Shown in pieces: positions 36,567 to 45,536 of a stretch of 64,000 bases of DNA (positions are counted from its first letter, which is position 1; every line of letters begins with the position of its first letter). The position numbers and the translations under genes are program-made. Where the stretch lies: assembly GCA_035527975.1 (NCBI GenBank), contig DATKZM010000121.1, positions 1 to 64,000 of the forward strand, written 5' to 3'. Source of the DNA: DATKZM01 sp035527975 (GTDB taxonomy: Bacteria > Pseudomonadota > Alphaproteobacteria > JAPULJ01). Below the pieces are notes generated by a model that was given only the letters and a program-made list of their open reading frames with translations, was not told the origin of the DNA and did no database searches.

Positions 36567-37310
36567 GATGCCGAATTTCCGCAATGGCTCGATCGCCGGC
36601 CCCGGCATCTCTTGAGTGGGCTCATCCGCTATGGTGAGTGCGGCGCCAACTACGCGGCCGTGGTCCGCGACTACCTGGCCTGCGGGGCTGCTCGCGGCAA
36701 GGGCATCTGCTCCAACCGCCGCAGCGTCCGCCGCCGGTCGCTTGAGATCCTCATCGTCGACGGCCTGAAAGACCGTCTCATGCAGCCCGAGTTGGTCAAG
36801 GCGTTCATCACCGAGTTCCATGCTGAGATCAACCGCCAGCGTGACCAACAGGACCAGGAGCGCACCCTCAAGCAACGTGAGCTGGACCAAGTCACGCGCA
36901 AACATGACGGTCTGATCGATGCAATCGCCGACGGTCTACGCACGCCCGGTCTCATGGCCAGGCTCGAAGCCCTCGAAGAGCAAAAGACCAAGCTCGAAAA
37001 ACAACTCTCAGAGGCTGCGGCTCCAGCGCCGCGCCTTCATCCCAACTTTGCTGAGCGCTATCGCCGCAAGGTCGAGGACCTTACATGGCGCCTTGGCCGA
37101 TTCCCGGACCCACGATGAAGCACACGACATTCTACGGTGCCTTATCGAGGAGGTGGTCGTGCGGCCGCACAAGGAAGGCTTCCGGATCGAACTCGTAGGC
37201 GAGATCGCTCAGATGGTCGCCTTCGGCAACCACTATGACGCCAAAAAAAAGGCTGCTTCAATCAATGAGGCAACCTGTTCGGTAAAGGTGGTCGCAAGGG
37301 CGGGTTTGAA
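36567..37310 (+). pseudogene. Large serine recombinase remnant, frameshifted
   Basis: This is the C-terminal half of a phage/ICE-type serine recombinase. The first frame encodes RPRHLLSGLIRYGECG and a Cys-containing zinc-ribbon stretch (YLACGAARGKGICSNRR), then a coiled-coil part (LKQRELDQVTRKHDG). At about 37083 one base has been inserted: before it the frame reads KVEDL, after it the next frame continues HGALADSRTHDEAHDILRC and LIEEVVVRPHKEG, which is the family end. The catalytic N-terminal domain is absent. An in-frame stop lies just upstream (36564-36566). Confidence 0.75.
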
Positions 37311-37317
37311 ACCCGCC
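37299..37317. repeat. 19-bp palindrome beyond the prfB stop
   Basis: GGCGGGTTTGAAACCCGCC has nine-base arms with a one-base centre. Outer AACCTGT (about 37272) and ACAGGTT (37330-37336) also pair. It sits about 18 bases past prfB, at the end of the recombinase scar. No T run follows, so its role as terminator is doubtful, and a recombination site is possible. Confidence 0.6.
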
Positions 37318-37334
37318 CCTGCGAATACGACAGG

Positions 37335-38454
37335 TTACGCAGCTTTGCTGCCGCCCTTGCCCAGCCGGGCTGCCAGCGCCGCTTCCAGGAACGCATCGAT
37401 GTCACCGTCGAGCACGGCTTTGGTGTTCCCCGTCTCGACCTCGGTGCGCAGGTCTTTTACCATCTGATAAGGGTGCAGCACGTAGGAGCGGATCTGGTGG
37501 CCCCAGCCGATGTCGGTCTTGGCCTCGTTGGCGGCGGCCGTCGCTTCCTCGCGTTTCTGCAGCTCCAGCTCGTACAGCCGCGCCTTCAGCATGCGCATGG
37601 CCTCGGCGCGGTTGCGGTGCTGCGAGCGGTCGCTCTGGCATTGCACGACGATGTTGGTCGGCAGATGCGTCAGACGAACCGCGCTGTCGGTCTTGTTGAC
37701 GTGCTGCCCGCCGGCGCCTGACGCCCGGTAGGTGTCGACGCGAAGTTCCTTGTCCTCGATTTCGATCTCGATGTCCTCATCGACCACGGGATAGACCCAG
37801 ACCGAGGCAAAGCTGGTGTGACGGCGCGATTGCGAATCGTAGGGCGAGATGCGCACAAGACGATGCACGCCGCTCTCGGTCTTGGCCCAACCATAGGCAT
37901 TGTGGCCGATGACCTTCAGCGTCACCGACTTGATGCCCGCTTCCTCGCCGAGGCTTTCCTCGATCCACTCGATCTTGAAGCCCCGCCGCTCGGCCCAGCG
38001 CACATACATGCGCACCAGCATCTCCGCCCAGTCCTGGGATTCGGTGCCGCCCGCGCCGGCATGAACCTCGAGGAACGCATCGTTTGCGTCAGCCTCGCCG
38101 GAGAGCAGGCTTTCGAGCTGCGCCTTGGCGGTGCGGCGGCGCAGCAGTTGCAGCGCCGCCTCGGCTTCGACGACCATGGCATCCTCGCCTTCGGCCTCGG
38201 CCATCTCGATGAGTTCAACATTGTCGGTAAACTCGGTTTCGAGCGCCCGGAAATCTTCCAGCGCATGCTCCAACGCACCGCGTTCGCGCATCGTCGTCTG
38301 CGCGGCGGCCTGGTCGTTCCAGAAGTCGGGATCCTCGCTCCTGGCGGTCAGTTCCGCCAGGCGTTTGTCGGCGGCATCGGGGTCAAAGATACCTCCTCAG
38401 CAGCTCGATCGACTGCTTGATCTCCTCGATCATCGTCCCGGTTTCAGCGCGCAT
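37335..38454 (-). CDS. prfB: Peptide chain release factor 2, programmed +1 frameshift
   Basis: RF2 releases peptides at UGA and UAA. Translation starts at ATG 38454 and reads 23 codons to an in-frame TGA at 38385-38383. The bases just before are AGGAGGTATCTTTGAC, the classical prfB recoding site: an internal Shine-Dalgarno three bases before CTT-TGA. A +1 slip continues at GAC (38384) into the long frame, giving 372 residues. The GGQ is at 248-250 (ASGAGGQHVN). The stop-codon-recognition tripeptide is SPY at 203-205 where E. coli has SPF. Site and frame imply autoregulation by RF2 level. Convergent with the recombinase scar. Confidence 0.97.
38383..38400 (-). promoter_or_regulatory. prfB programmed frameshift signal
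   Basis: On the minus strand AGGAGG, a 3-base spacer TAT, and CTTTGAC. The internal Shine-Dalgarno and slippery CTT-T before the TGA are arranged as in E. coli prfB, so low RF2 favours the +1 shift. Confidence 0.95.
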
Positions 38455-38575
38455 GAAAATCTATCCCCAAATATTTCTTGCCGCGGTTCCTGCCCACGCT
38501 CCCTCGCGGCCAGTCATTAGGACTCTCGCGCCGGGAGGGCCGGGAGGAAGAGCAGCCCGGTGCTGTAAGCAATAT

Positions 38576-41062
38576 TCAGTAGTGCCCGCCGGTGCCCGCC
38601 TCTGGCGCCGTCTTTGGCCGCAGCCCCCTTGCGGTGCCCCGGGCGGTGCCGTTGCCACCGGGCTGCGATCCGGGCTTGAAGGCCTCCAGAATGACCTGCC
38701 TGTCGCCAGCCTGGGCCGGTTGGCCGGTATTGGGATTGATCCGCACCATGGTCAGACCACGCGGCACACGGAAGGACGTGGCGGGCTGGTCCTTCAGCGC
38801 TTCCACCATAAAGTCGCGGAAGATCGTGGATGCCGCCTTGCCGCCGGTCTCGCCGCGGCCGAGCGTCACCGGCGTGTCGAAACCAACCCACACCCCCATC
38901 GCCAGATCCGGTGTAAAGCCGACGAACCAGGCATCGAGGAAGTCGTTGGTGGTTCCGGTCTTGCCGGCGATCGGTTTGCCGACGACCCGCACGTAGGCGC
39001 CGGTGCCGCGCTCGACGACGCCTTGCAGCATCGAGACGACTTGAAAGACGCTGCGCCTGTCGGCGATCTGTTCGCGAACGTCCTTGATCCCCGGCATGTC
39101 GCCGCCATTGAAGTCGGCGGCGCGACAATCGGGACACGGGCGCCTGTCATGGCGGCTGATGGTCTTGCCGTAGCGGTCTTGAATGCGGTCGATGAAGGTC
39201 GGCCGGATCCGTTTACCGCCATTGGCGAGCATGGCGTAGGCGGTCGTCACCTTGAGCACGGTAGTTTCCACCGCACCCAACGTCATGGAGAATTCGCGCG
39301 GCAGGTCTTGGCCGACCCCGAACGTCTCTGCGGTCTGGGCAATCGGCTCCATGCCGACGGCTTGCGCCAGACGAACGGTCATGGCGTTTCGCGATTTTTC
39401 CAATCCCCGCCTGAGCGTCATCAGGCCGAGATACTTGTTGTCGTAGTTCTGGGGCTTGTAATTACCGATCACCGCCGGGGCATCTAGGATCACGCTGGAG
39501 GGCGTATAGCCGTTGTCGAGCGCGGTCAGATAGACGAAGGGCTTGAAAGCGGAGCCGGGTTGGCGTTTGGCTTGGATGGCGCGGTTGTACTGGCTGACCC
39601 CATAGGCGTAGCCGCCGACCATGGCCAACACGCGGCCCGTATGCGGGTCGAGCACGACAATGGCGCCCTGAACGTTGGGAACCTGCCGCAACGTATATGT
39701 GTCCTTGGGATAGGGCGTCTTGCCCTTTTCGGGCTTGTCGATCGGCTCGACCGCGATCACGTCGCCAAGTTTCAGCAGATCGGAAACTTTCTTCAGCGCC
39801 GGGCCCAGTCGTTGTTCGGGCTTGCGCTCGCGCGCCCAGGTCATCTCCTGGAACGGAATTGTGCCTTTGGTGCCGTCGGCGAAACCGACGACCGCGTGTT
39901 GGCGGGTGACGACGCGCTTTTTGTCGACGACCTTGACCACGTCCTTGTCGTGCATCTCGATCACGATTGCGAGCCGCCATGTGCCGAGGCTCGCGGGATG
40001 GGGCCGCTGCTTGTAATCCTTGCCCGCCTCATAGGTCTTGAGCTTCATGGCCCAGTCGGTTGCGGGCTCCAGATTGGCAAAGGCGCCGCGCCAGCCGTGA
40101 CGGCGGTCATAAGCGACCAGGCCTTTGCGCAGCACCCTGTAGGCAATCTTCTGGTAGTGCGGGTTGAGCGAGGAGCGCACGACATATCCGCCCTTGCGCA
40201 GCTTCTCCTCGCCATAGCGCTTGAGCATTACGCGCCGGACTTCTTCGACGAAGAAGCCCGCCGGCACGTCGCCGCTCGGATCCCAGGCCCGCAGGGTGAT
40301 CGGCTCGGCCTTGGCCGCAATGGCTTCCTCGGCGGTGATGTAGCCGTTGGCGGCCATGCGGTCGACCACCCAATTTCGCCGCGACTTGGCGAGCTCGGGG
40401 TTGCGATGCGGGTTGAGACGCGAGGGGGCCTTGGGCAGCGAAGCCAGCATTGCCGCCTCGGCGACGGTCAGCTCCTTCAGCGACTTGTTGAAATAGGACA
40501 GCGATGCCGCCGCCACGCCGTAGGAACGCAGCCCAAGATAGATCTCATTCAGATAGAGTTCGAAAATCTGGTTCTTGCTGAATGTGCGCTCGATCCGGAA
40601 GGCGAGGATCATCTCCTTGATCTTGCGGGTGAACGAAACCTCGCCGGACAGCAGAAAGTTCTTCGCCACCTGCTGGGTGATGGTCGATGCGCCCACCGGG
40701 CGGCGCTTGCCGCCAAGATTTCGCAAGTTGGTATAGACGGCATTGGCGATGCCCGGCAGATCGATGCCGGGATGCTCGTAGAACGTCTTGTCTTCCGCCG
40801 CCAGAAAGGCCAGGCGGACATGCTTGGGGATCGCCTCGATCGGCACAAAGACCCGCCGCTCGTCAGCGAATTCGCCGACTAAAAGCCCGTTGCCGGCATA
40901 GACGCGGCTGACCATGGCGGGCTCGTAATCGGCCAGGGCACGATAATCTGGCAGATCACGCCCATAGTACCAGATACCGGCAATCACCCCCGCCACCGCG
41001 AGAATCGCCAGCAGAAAGCCAACGCTGAACAACCTGACTGTAAATCTGAGCAGTGCTTTCAC
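38576..41062 (-). CDS. mrcA: Penicillin-binding protein 1A (bifunctional)
   Basis: A class A PBP that polymerises glycan chains and cross-links peptides. The 828-residue protein has one N-terminal membrane segment (LFSVGFLLAILAVAGVIAG), a GT51 domain with EDKTFYEHPG near residue 91 and GASTITQQVAKNFLL, an OB-like insertion, and a transpeptidase with SAFKPF (active Ser504), the SRN motif and KTGTTNDFLDAWF. Length and domain order are typical. The order prfB-mrcA-amiC, all on one strand, recurs in alphaproteobacteria and links wall synthesis and hydrolysis genes. Confidence 0.97.
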   Translation of the reverse strand: MKALLRFTVRLFSVGFLLAILAVAGVIAGIWYYGRDLPDYRALADYEPAMVSRVYAGNGLLVGEFADERRVFVPIEAIPKHVRLAFLAAEDKTFYEHPGIDLPGIANAVYTNLRNLGGKRRPVGASTITQQVAKNFLLSGEVSFTRKIKEMILAFRIERTFSKNQIFELYLNEIYLGLRSYGVAAASLSYFNKSLKELTVAEAAMLASLPKAPSRLNPHRNPELAKSRRNWVVDRMAANGYITAEEAIAAKAEPITLRAWDPSGDVPAGFFVEEVRRVMLKRYGEEKLRKGGYVVRSSLNPHYQKIAYRVLRKGLVAYDRRHGWRGAFANLEPATDWAMKLKTYEAGKDYKQRPHPASLGTWRLAIVIEMHDKDVVKVVDKKRVVTRQHAVVGFADGTKGTIPFQEMTWARERKPEQRLGPALKKVSDLLKLGDVIAVEPIDKPEKGKTPYPKDTYTLRQVPNVQGAIVVLDPHTGRVLAMVGGYAYGVSQYNRAIQAKRQPGSAFKPFVYLTALDNGYTPSSVILDAPAVIGNYKPQNYDNKYLGLMTLRRGLEKSRNAMTVRLAQAVGMEPIAQTAETFGVGQDLPREFSMTLGAVETTVLKVTTAYAMLANGGKRIRPTFIDRIQDRYGKTISRHDRRPCPDCRAADFNGGDMPGIKDVREQIADRRSVFQVVSMLQGVVERGTGAYVRVVGKPIAGKTGTTNDFLDAWFVGFTPDLAMGVWVGFDTPVTLGRGETGGKAASTIFRDFMVEALKDQPATSFRVPRGLTMVRINPNTGQPAQAGDRQVILEAFKPGSQPGGNGTARGTARGLRPKTAPEAGTGGHY

Positions 41063-41176
41063 GGCTCCATTTCCCGGTTTGTTTAGCTCGGTCTTGCCGG
41101 CGCCATGTGCATTCTGGAACGTATTCTCTGGAACGGCGCCGATTGCGGCTTTGGCTACGCGCCAATTATGGCGGCG

Positions 41177-42400
41177 CTATGATTTCGAGAGCTTGGCTTG
41201 TAAGGCGATATACCGGTCCACGGCCCGGACAATGGCGCGCGCCAGCTTGGCATGATGGGCTGGGCTCCGCAACAACCGCTCGTCGGCGGAGTTGGAGAGA
41301 TAGCCCAGTTCAATCAGCACCGACGGCACGTCGGGCGCGCGCAGGACGGCGAAGCCGGCAAAGCGGTGTTTTTTGTTGCGGACCAGATTGATCTCGCGCC
41401 GCAAATCACCGATCAGAAAGCGCGCCAGACGGATCGAACGGTTCATCGTTTCGCGCTGCGCCAGGTCGATCAGAATATTGCGCACCTCGCCGCTTTCACG
41501 GCCAAGATCAATGCCGGCGATGATGTCGGCCTTGTTCTCCTTCTGCGCCAGCGCCGCGGCCTCATCGTCGGAAGCCTTCTCCGACAATGTGTAGACCGCC
41601 GCGCCGCGAAACGATTTGATGGAGAGCGCATCGGCATGCAGCGAGATGAAGAGATCGCCTTCGGCCTTGCGCGCGATCGCGATCCGTTGGCGCAGCGGCA
41701 CGAACGTATCGCCGTTGCGGGTCATCACGACTTTGTACTTGCCCGTCGCCAGCAGGCGGCGACGCACCGCGCGGGCAACCTTGAACGTGACATGCTTTTC
41801 CCGCGTGCCATGTTTGCCGCGCGTGCCAGGATCGATGCCGCCATGGCCCGGATCGAGCACGATCACCGGCTTGTGGCTTGGCGGGCGTTTTCCCCTTGGG
41901 GTTCGCCGGATCGCCCGGTCGCCGCGCTGGCGGCGAGCTGGACCGCGCACGCCGCTCAGGAAAGCCTCCTGCGAGACCGGTTTTAAGTCGAGCACGAAGC
42001 GATAGCTGCTGACCTTGCCACGCGGCGGCAACACAAACGCCCGCACGATCGTGGCAGGCTGACGCAGTTCGATGACAATGCGGTTTGCGCCAACGGTGAA
42101 GGCTCCGAAACGGTAGGTCCTGATGACCGCATTGCGCTGCCGCGGCCCCTCGCGCCGGGTCCGCCAGCTGAGCTTCGGCAGATCGATGACGACGCGGTTC
42201 GGATGGGCGATTGTGAAGGTTCGGTGGCGAACCGGCCCGCTTAAATCGACTACGAAGCGGGTTTCTTCTCCGTGCGATCCGATGCGCACACCTGTCGCGT
42301 CGACCGCATTTTCCGCGGCTCCCGCCGCGGTGGCGGCGCCGGCAAGGGCAAGAAGGAGAATAACCTCCATCCGCCACATATTGCGTCGACTGCGTTGCAT
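41177..42400 (-). CDS. amiC: N-acetylmuramoyl-L-alanine amidase, AmiC type with AMIN domain
   Basis: The enzyme cleaves the amide bond between muramic acid and peptide, usually for daughter-cell separation. The 407-residue product has a signal peptide (MEVILLLALAGAATAAGAA), an N-terminal AMIN domain (TRFVVDLSGPVRHRTFTI) and an Amidase_3 catalytic domain: zinc His in VLDPGHGGIDPG, the Glu region, SLHADA with the second His, and LIELGYLSN with the catalytic Glu. A basic linker (residues 150-175) joins the two. It is upstream of mrcA and divergent from rne. Confidence 0.95.
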   Translation of the reverse strand: MQRSRRNMWRMEVILLLALAGAATAAGAAENAVDATGVRIGSHGEETRFVVDLSGPVRHRTFTIAHPNRVVIDLPKLSWRTRREGPRQRNAVIRTYRFGAFTVGANRIVIELRQPATIVRAFVLPPRGKVSSYRFVLDLKPVSQEAFLSGVRGPARRQRGDRAIRRTPRGKRPPSHKPVIVLDPGHGGIDPGTRGKHGTREKHVTFKVARAVRRRLLATGKYKVVMTRNGDTFVPLRQRIAIARKAEGDLFISLHADALSIKSFRGAAVYTLSEKASDDEAAALAQKENKADIIAGIDLGRESGEVRNILIDLAQRETMNRSIRLARFLIGDLRREINLVRNKKHRFAGFAVLRAPDVPSVLIELGYLSNSADERLLRSPAHHAKLARAIVRAVDRYIALQAKLSKS

Positions 42401-42888
42401 TAACCCTATATATACCCAGATCGGGATGCGTTTTCAACGCACCCGTGGCCTGTATTGAGCGGCATGTGAGTGGCGGTTGCGCCGGAATAGTGATTCGCCA
42501 CGAGGCGAGTAAACGTGCCCGCGCTGTCGCCGAATTAGGGCAGAAATGGAAATGTCGTTGTTGTTATGCGGCAGTCTGACTATTTTATAAGGCGTGCTGC
42601 GGCCTTGACCGGTGCGTCGTTCAGAGCACGAACCGGTCACCCGGCCTTCGAAAGCAACCTGCAGACAACCTGCTGGCTGCTTCGTTGCCCCGGGATCGGG
42701 GCCGCAGTGAGGTGAAATGGTTTCGAGGCCGTTCGCGTGATCGTGGGAATGCGGTCACCCAGCTCCCCGCCCCGGCGACACTCTCCGGGCCGGGTAGGAA
42801 TGAGCGGGGAACGGCTGGAACATAGACGCACGGTGGCGCCACCCGCGACGATGTCGCGGCCAGTGGCGCACCGGCTGTGGAGATATTT
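42401..42888 (+). other. Long divergent intergenic region, probable rne leader
   Basis: About 490 bases between amiC (minus) and rne (plus). No gene is supported. The A+T-richer part around 42540-42595 is a plausible promoter region for rne, after which a long G+C-rich leader with several inverted repeats (for example around 42845-42875) precedes the rne ATG. In other bacteria the rne leader is a folded element through which RNase E autoregulates; the length here suits that, but I could not match the fold. Confidence 0.45.
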
Positions 42889-45372
42889 ATGGTAAAGAGG
42901 ATGCTCATTGACGCGACGCATCCGGAAGAGACCCGGGTCGTCGTCATCAGCGGAAACCGACTAGAAGAATTCGATTACGAAACAGAAACAAGAAAGCAGC
43001 TCAAAGGAAATATTTATCTTGCCAAGGTGACACGCGTAGAACCGTCGCTGCAGGCGGCGTTTATCGATTACGGCGGCAATCGCCACGGCTTCCTGGCCTT
43101 CAACGAAATTCATCCCGACTATTACCGCTTGCCGATCGCCGATCGCGAGGCGCTGCTGGCAGCCGACGCCGCCGAGGCCGGTGACGAAAACGGCAACGGC
43201 GAGGCGTCCGGCGACGAGCTGGAGACGGTCGGAGGCGACGAAGTCGAGGATATGCGTCGCCGCCATCGCGCGGCCTTGCGCAAGTACAAGATCCAGGAAG
43301 TCATCTCACGCCGCCAGATTGTGCTGGTTCAGGTAACCAAGGAGGAGCGCGGCAACAAAGGCGCGGCGCTCACCACGTTCGTCTCGCTGGCAGGCCGCTA
43401 TTGCGTGCTCATGCCCAACACGCCGCGGGGCGGCGGCATTTCGCGCAAGATCACCAATCCAAAGGATCGCCGGCGCCTGAAATCGGTGCTGGAGGAGCTA
43501 AAGCTGCCCGACGGGCTTGCCGTCATCCTGCGCACCGCCGGAATGGAGCGCACCAAGCTCGAGATCAAGCGCGACTACGACTATCTGGTCAAACGCTGGG
43601 ACGAGATCCGCGAATTGACCATGAAATCAACGGCACCGGCGCTGATCCACGAGGAGGCCAACCTGATCCGGCGCTCGATCCGCGACATCTATTCGCGCGA
43701 GATCGACGAGGTGCTGGTCGAAGGCGAGGAAGGCTATCGCACGGCCAAGGACTTCATGAAGTTACTCATGTCGAGCCACGCCAAGCGGGTACAGCCCTTC
43801 AAGGACCCGACCATGCCGATCTTTCATCGGTATCAGGTCGAAGGCCAGATCGACAGCATTCACGATCCGGTCGTCCAGCTGCGCTCGGGTGGCTATATCG
43901 TCATCAACCCCACCGAGGCGCTGGTCGCGATCGACGTCAACTCCGGCCGCGCCACGCGCGAGCGCAATATCGAAGAAACCGCGCTGCGCACCAATCTGGA
44001 GGCGGCCGAGGAAGTGGCGCGCCAATTGCGGCTGCGCGACCTGGCCGGGCTCATCGTGATCGATTTCATCGACATGGAGGAGAACCGCAACCAGTCGAAG
44101 GTCGAGAAGTGCCTGAAGGATTCGATGAAGGGCGAGCGGGCGCGGGTTCAGCTGGGCCGCATCAGCCCGTTCGGGCTGCTGGAGATGTCACGCCAGCGCC
44201 TGCGGCCGAGCCTCGTCGAGGCGACGATGGAGCATTGCGAACACTGCGGCGGCACGGGCCACGTGCGCTCGACCGAATCCACGGCACTTCATGTGTTGCG
44301 CTCGATCGAGGAAGAGGGCATCCGCCAGCGCAGCACGCAGGTGACCGTGCATGTGCCGACGGCAGTGGCGCTTTACATATTGAACCAGAAGCGCAATGCG
44401 CTGGGCCTGATCGAGCAGCGCTACGGCTTCAGTGTCACGGTGGCCGGCGATGATGCGCTGATCCCGCCGGAGATGCGGATAGACCGCGTCGGCGGCCGGG
44501 CCGGCGAAGGTGTGGACGAACCGGTCGAGATCATCGCGGGCGATGAGGACGGAGACGGCAAGGCACGCCGCAAACGTGGCCGTCGCGGCCGCGGCAAGGG
44601 CGATCGCGAGGATGGCCGCGATGAGGCCGAGACGCCGCTCGCGGCCGATACCGACGATGACGACGCCGTAACGGAGAGCGAGGACGGAGCGGAAGCCGGC
44701 GACGAGAGCGAAGATGACCGGCCCAAAAAGACGCGCAGGCGCGGACGGCGCGGCGGTCGCCGGCGCTCACGCGGACGGACCCGCGAGGACGGTGCGACCG
44801 GCGACGACATTGCCGCGAGCGAAGCGCTGACCGGCGCGGCTGCGGACGACGACACTCCGGGCGCTGACACCGTGGCCCCTGACACTCCGGCCGCTGAAAC
44901 CGTGGCCACCGGCACACTGGCCGCCGAGTCCGTGGCCGCCGAGTCCGTGGCCGCCGAATCGGCGGCCGTCGAAGCGAGCGACGATCGGGTGGCGGAGGAA
45001 AAGCCGGCCAAACGACCGCGCCGCAGGCGCGCCGGTCCGCCAAAAGCCATTGCCACGGCGGCCGAACCCATCGCCCCTGAAACGCAAACCGTTGGTGACA
45101 ATGGCCAAGGCGGCGCGGCCCAGGCGGCCGAGAGCGACGATCTGGCTGCCAAGAAACCAAAGCCCCGCCGGCGTGCTCGGCGCAAGCCCAAGTCGGATAA
45201 CGGTGCGGACAAAGCTGAAATCGAACCCGCTGATCGGGGCGAGGACGCCGTGGTCGCTGCGGGCGAGGCGCCGCCGCCGGCCGCCAAGCCGGCGGACGAC
45301 CCGCCGCCGGGCGGCGCCGACGCACCGGATGCCGGTCGCGGCAAGAGCTGGTTCTCGCGCATTATCGAATAG
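42889..45372 (+). CDS. rne: Ribonuclease E
   Basis: RNase E is the main endonuclease of mRNA turnover and rRNA processing and scaffolds the degradosome. The 827-residue protein has the S1 domain (from about 35, interrupted by an acidic insert), the catalytic core with AIDVNSGRAT and LAGLIVIDFIDM (metal Asp residues), the Zn-link CEHCGGTGHVR, and a long disordered C-terminal half rich in Arg-Arg, Glu and Ala tracts. The tail (from about 555) has basic RGRRGRGK and RRRGRRGG patches for RNA binding. GGAG precedes the ATG at 42889 by 7 bases; GTG 42877 is less likely. Confidence 0.97.
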   Translation: MVKRMLIDATHPEETRVVVISGNRLEEFDYETETRKQLKGNIYLAKVTRVEPSLQAAFIDYGGNRHGFLAFNEIHPDYYRLPIADREALLAADAAEAGDENGNGEASGDELETVGGDEVEDMRRRHRAALRKYKIQEVISRRQIVLVQVTKEERGNKGAALTTFVSLAGRYCVLMPNTPRGGGISRKITNPKDRRRLKSVLEELKLPDGLAVILRTAGMERTKLEIKRDYDYLVKRWDEIRELTMKSTAPALIHEEANLIRRSIRDIYSREIDEVLVEGEEGYRTAKDFMKLLMSSHAKRVQPFKDPTMPIFHRYQVEGQIDSIHDPVVQLRSGGYIVINPTEALVAIDVNSGRATRERNIEETALRTNLEAAEEVARQLRLRDLAGLIVIDFIDMEENRNQSKVEKCLKDSMKGERARVQLGRISPFGLLEMSRQRLRPSLVEATMEHCEHCGGTGHVRSTESTALHVLRSIEEEGIRQRSTQVTVHVPTAVALYILNQKRNALGLIEQRYGFSVTVAGDDALIPPEMRIDRVGGRAGEGVDEPVEIIAGDEDGDGKARRKRGRRGRGKGDREDGRDEAETPLAADTDDDDAVTESEDGAEAGDESEDDRPKKTRRRGRRGGRRRSRGRTREDGATGDDIAASEALTGAAADDDTPGADTVAPDTPAAETVATGTLAAESVAAESVAAESAAVEASDDRVAEEKPAKRPRRRRAGPPKAIATAAEPIAPETQTVGDNGQGGAAQAAESDDLAAKKPKPRRRARRKPKSDNGADKAEIEPADRGEDAVVAAGEAPPPAAKPADDPPPGGADAPDAGRGKSWFSRIIE

Positions 45373-45397
45373 ACGCCGAGATCGAATAGACGCCGAG
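45364..45397 (+). repeat. 17-bp tandem duplication across the rne stop
   Basis: ATCGAATAGACGCCGAG occurs twice in tandem (45364-45380, 45381-45397). The first copy contains the rne stop codon TAG, so a slippage event would alter only the 3' UTR unless it fell upstream. Confidence 0.9.
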
Positions 45398-45536
45398 GCC
45401 GATCAGAACGCCGCATTGCGCACCGGGTCATTCAACGCCCGGTAGGCGTTTCATGCGTCCCGTTTGCCGGGTCACATCTGTCTTGGATGAACGCCTTGTT
45501 TGTCTCGAGCGTCCCGGCCGTCTCAGTTGCGATCGA

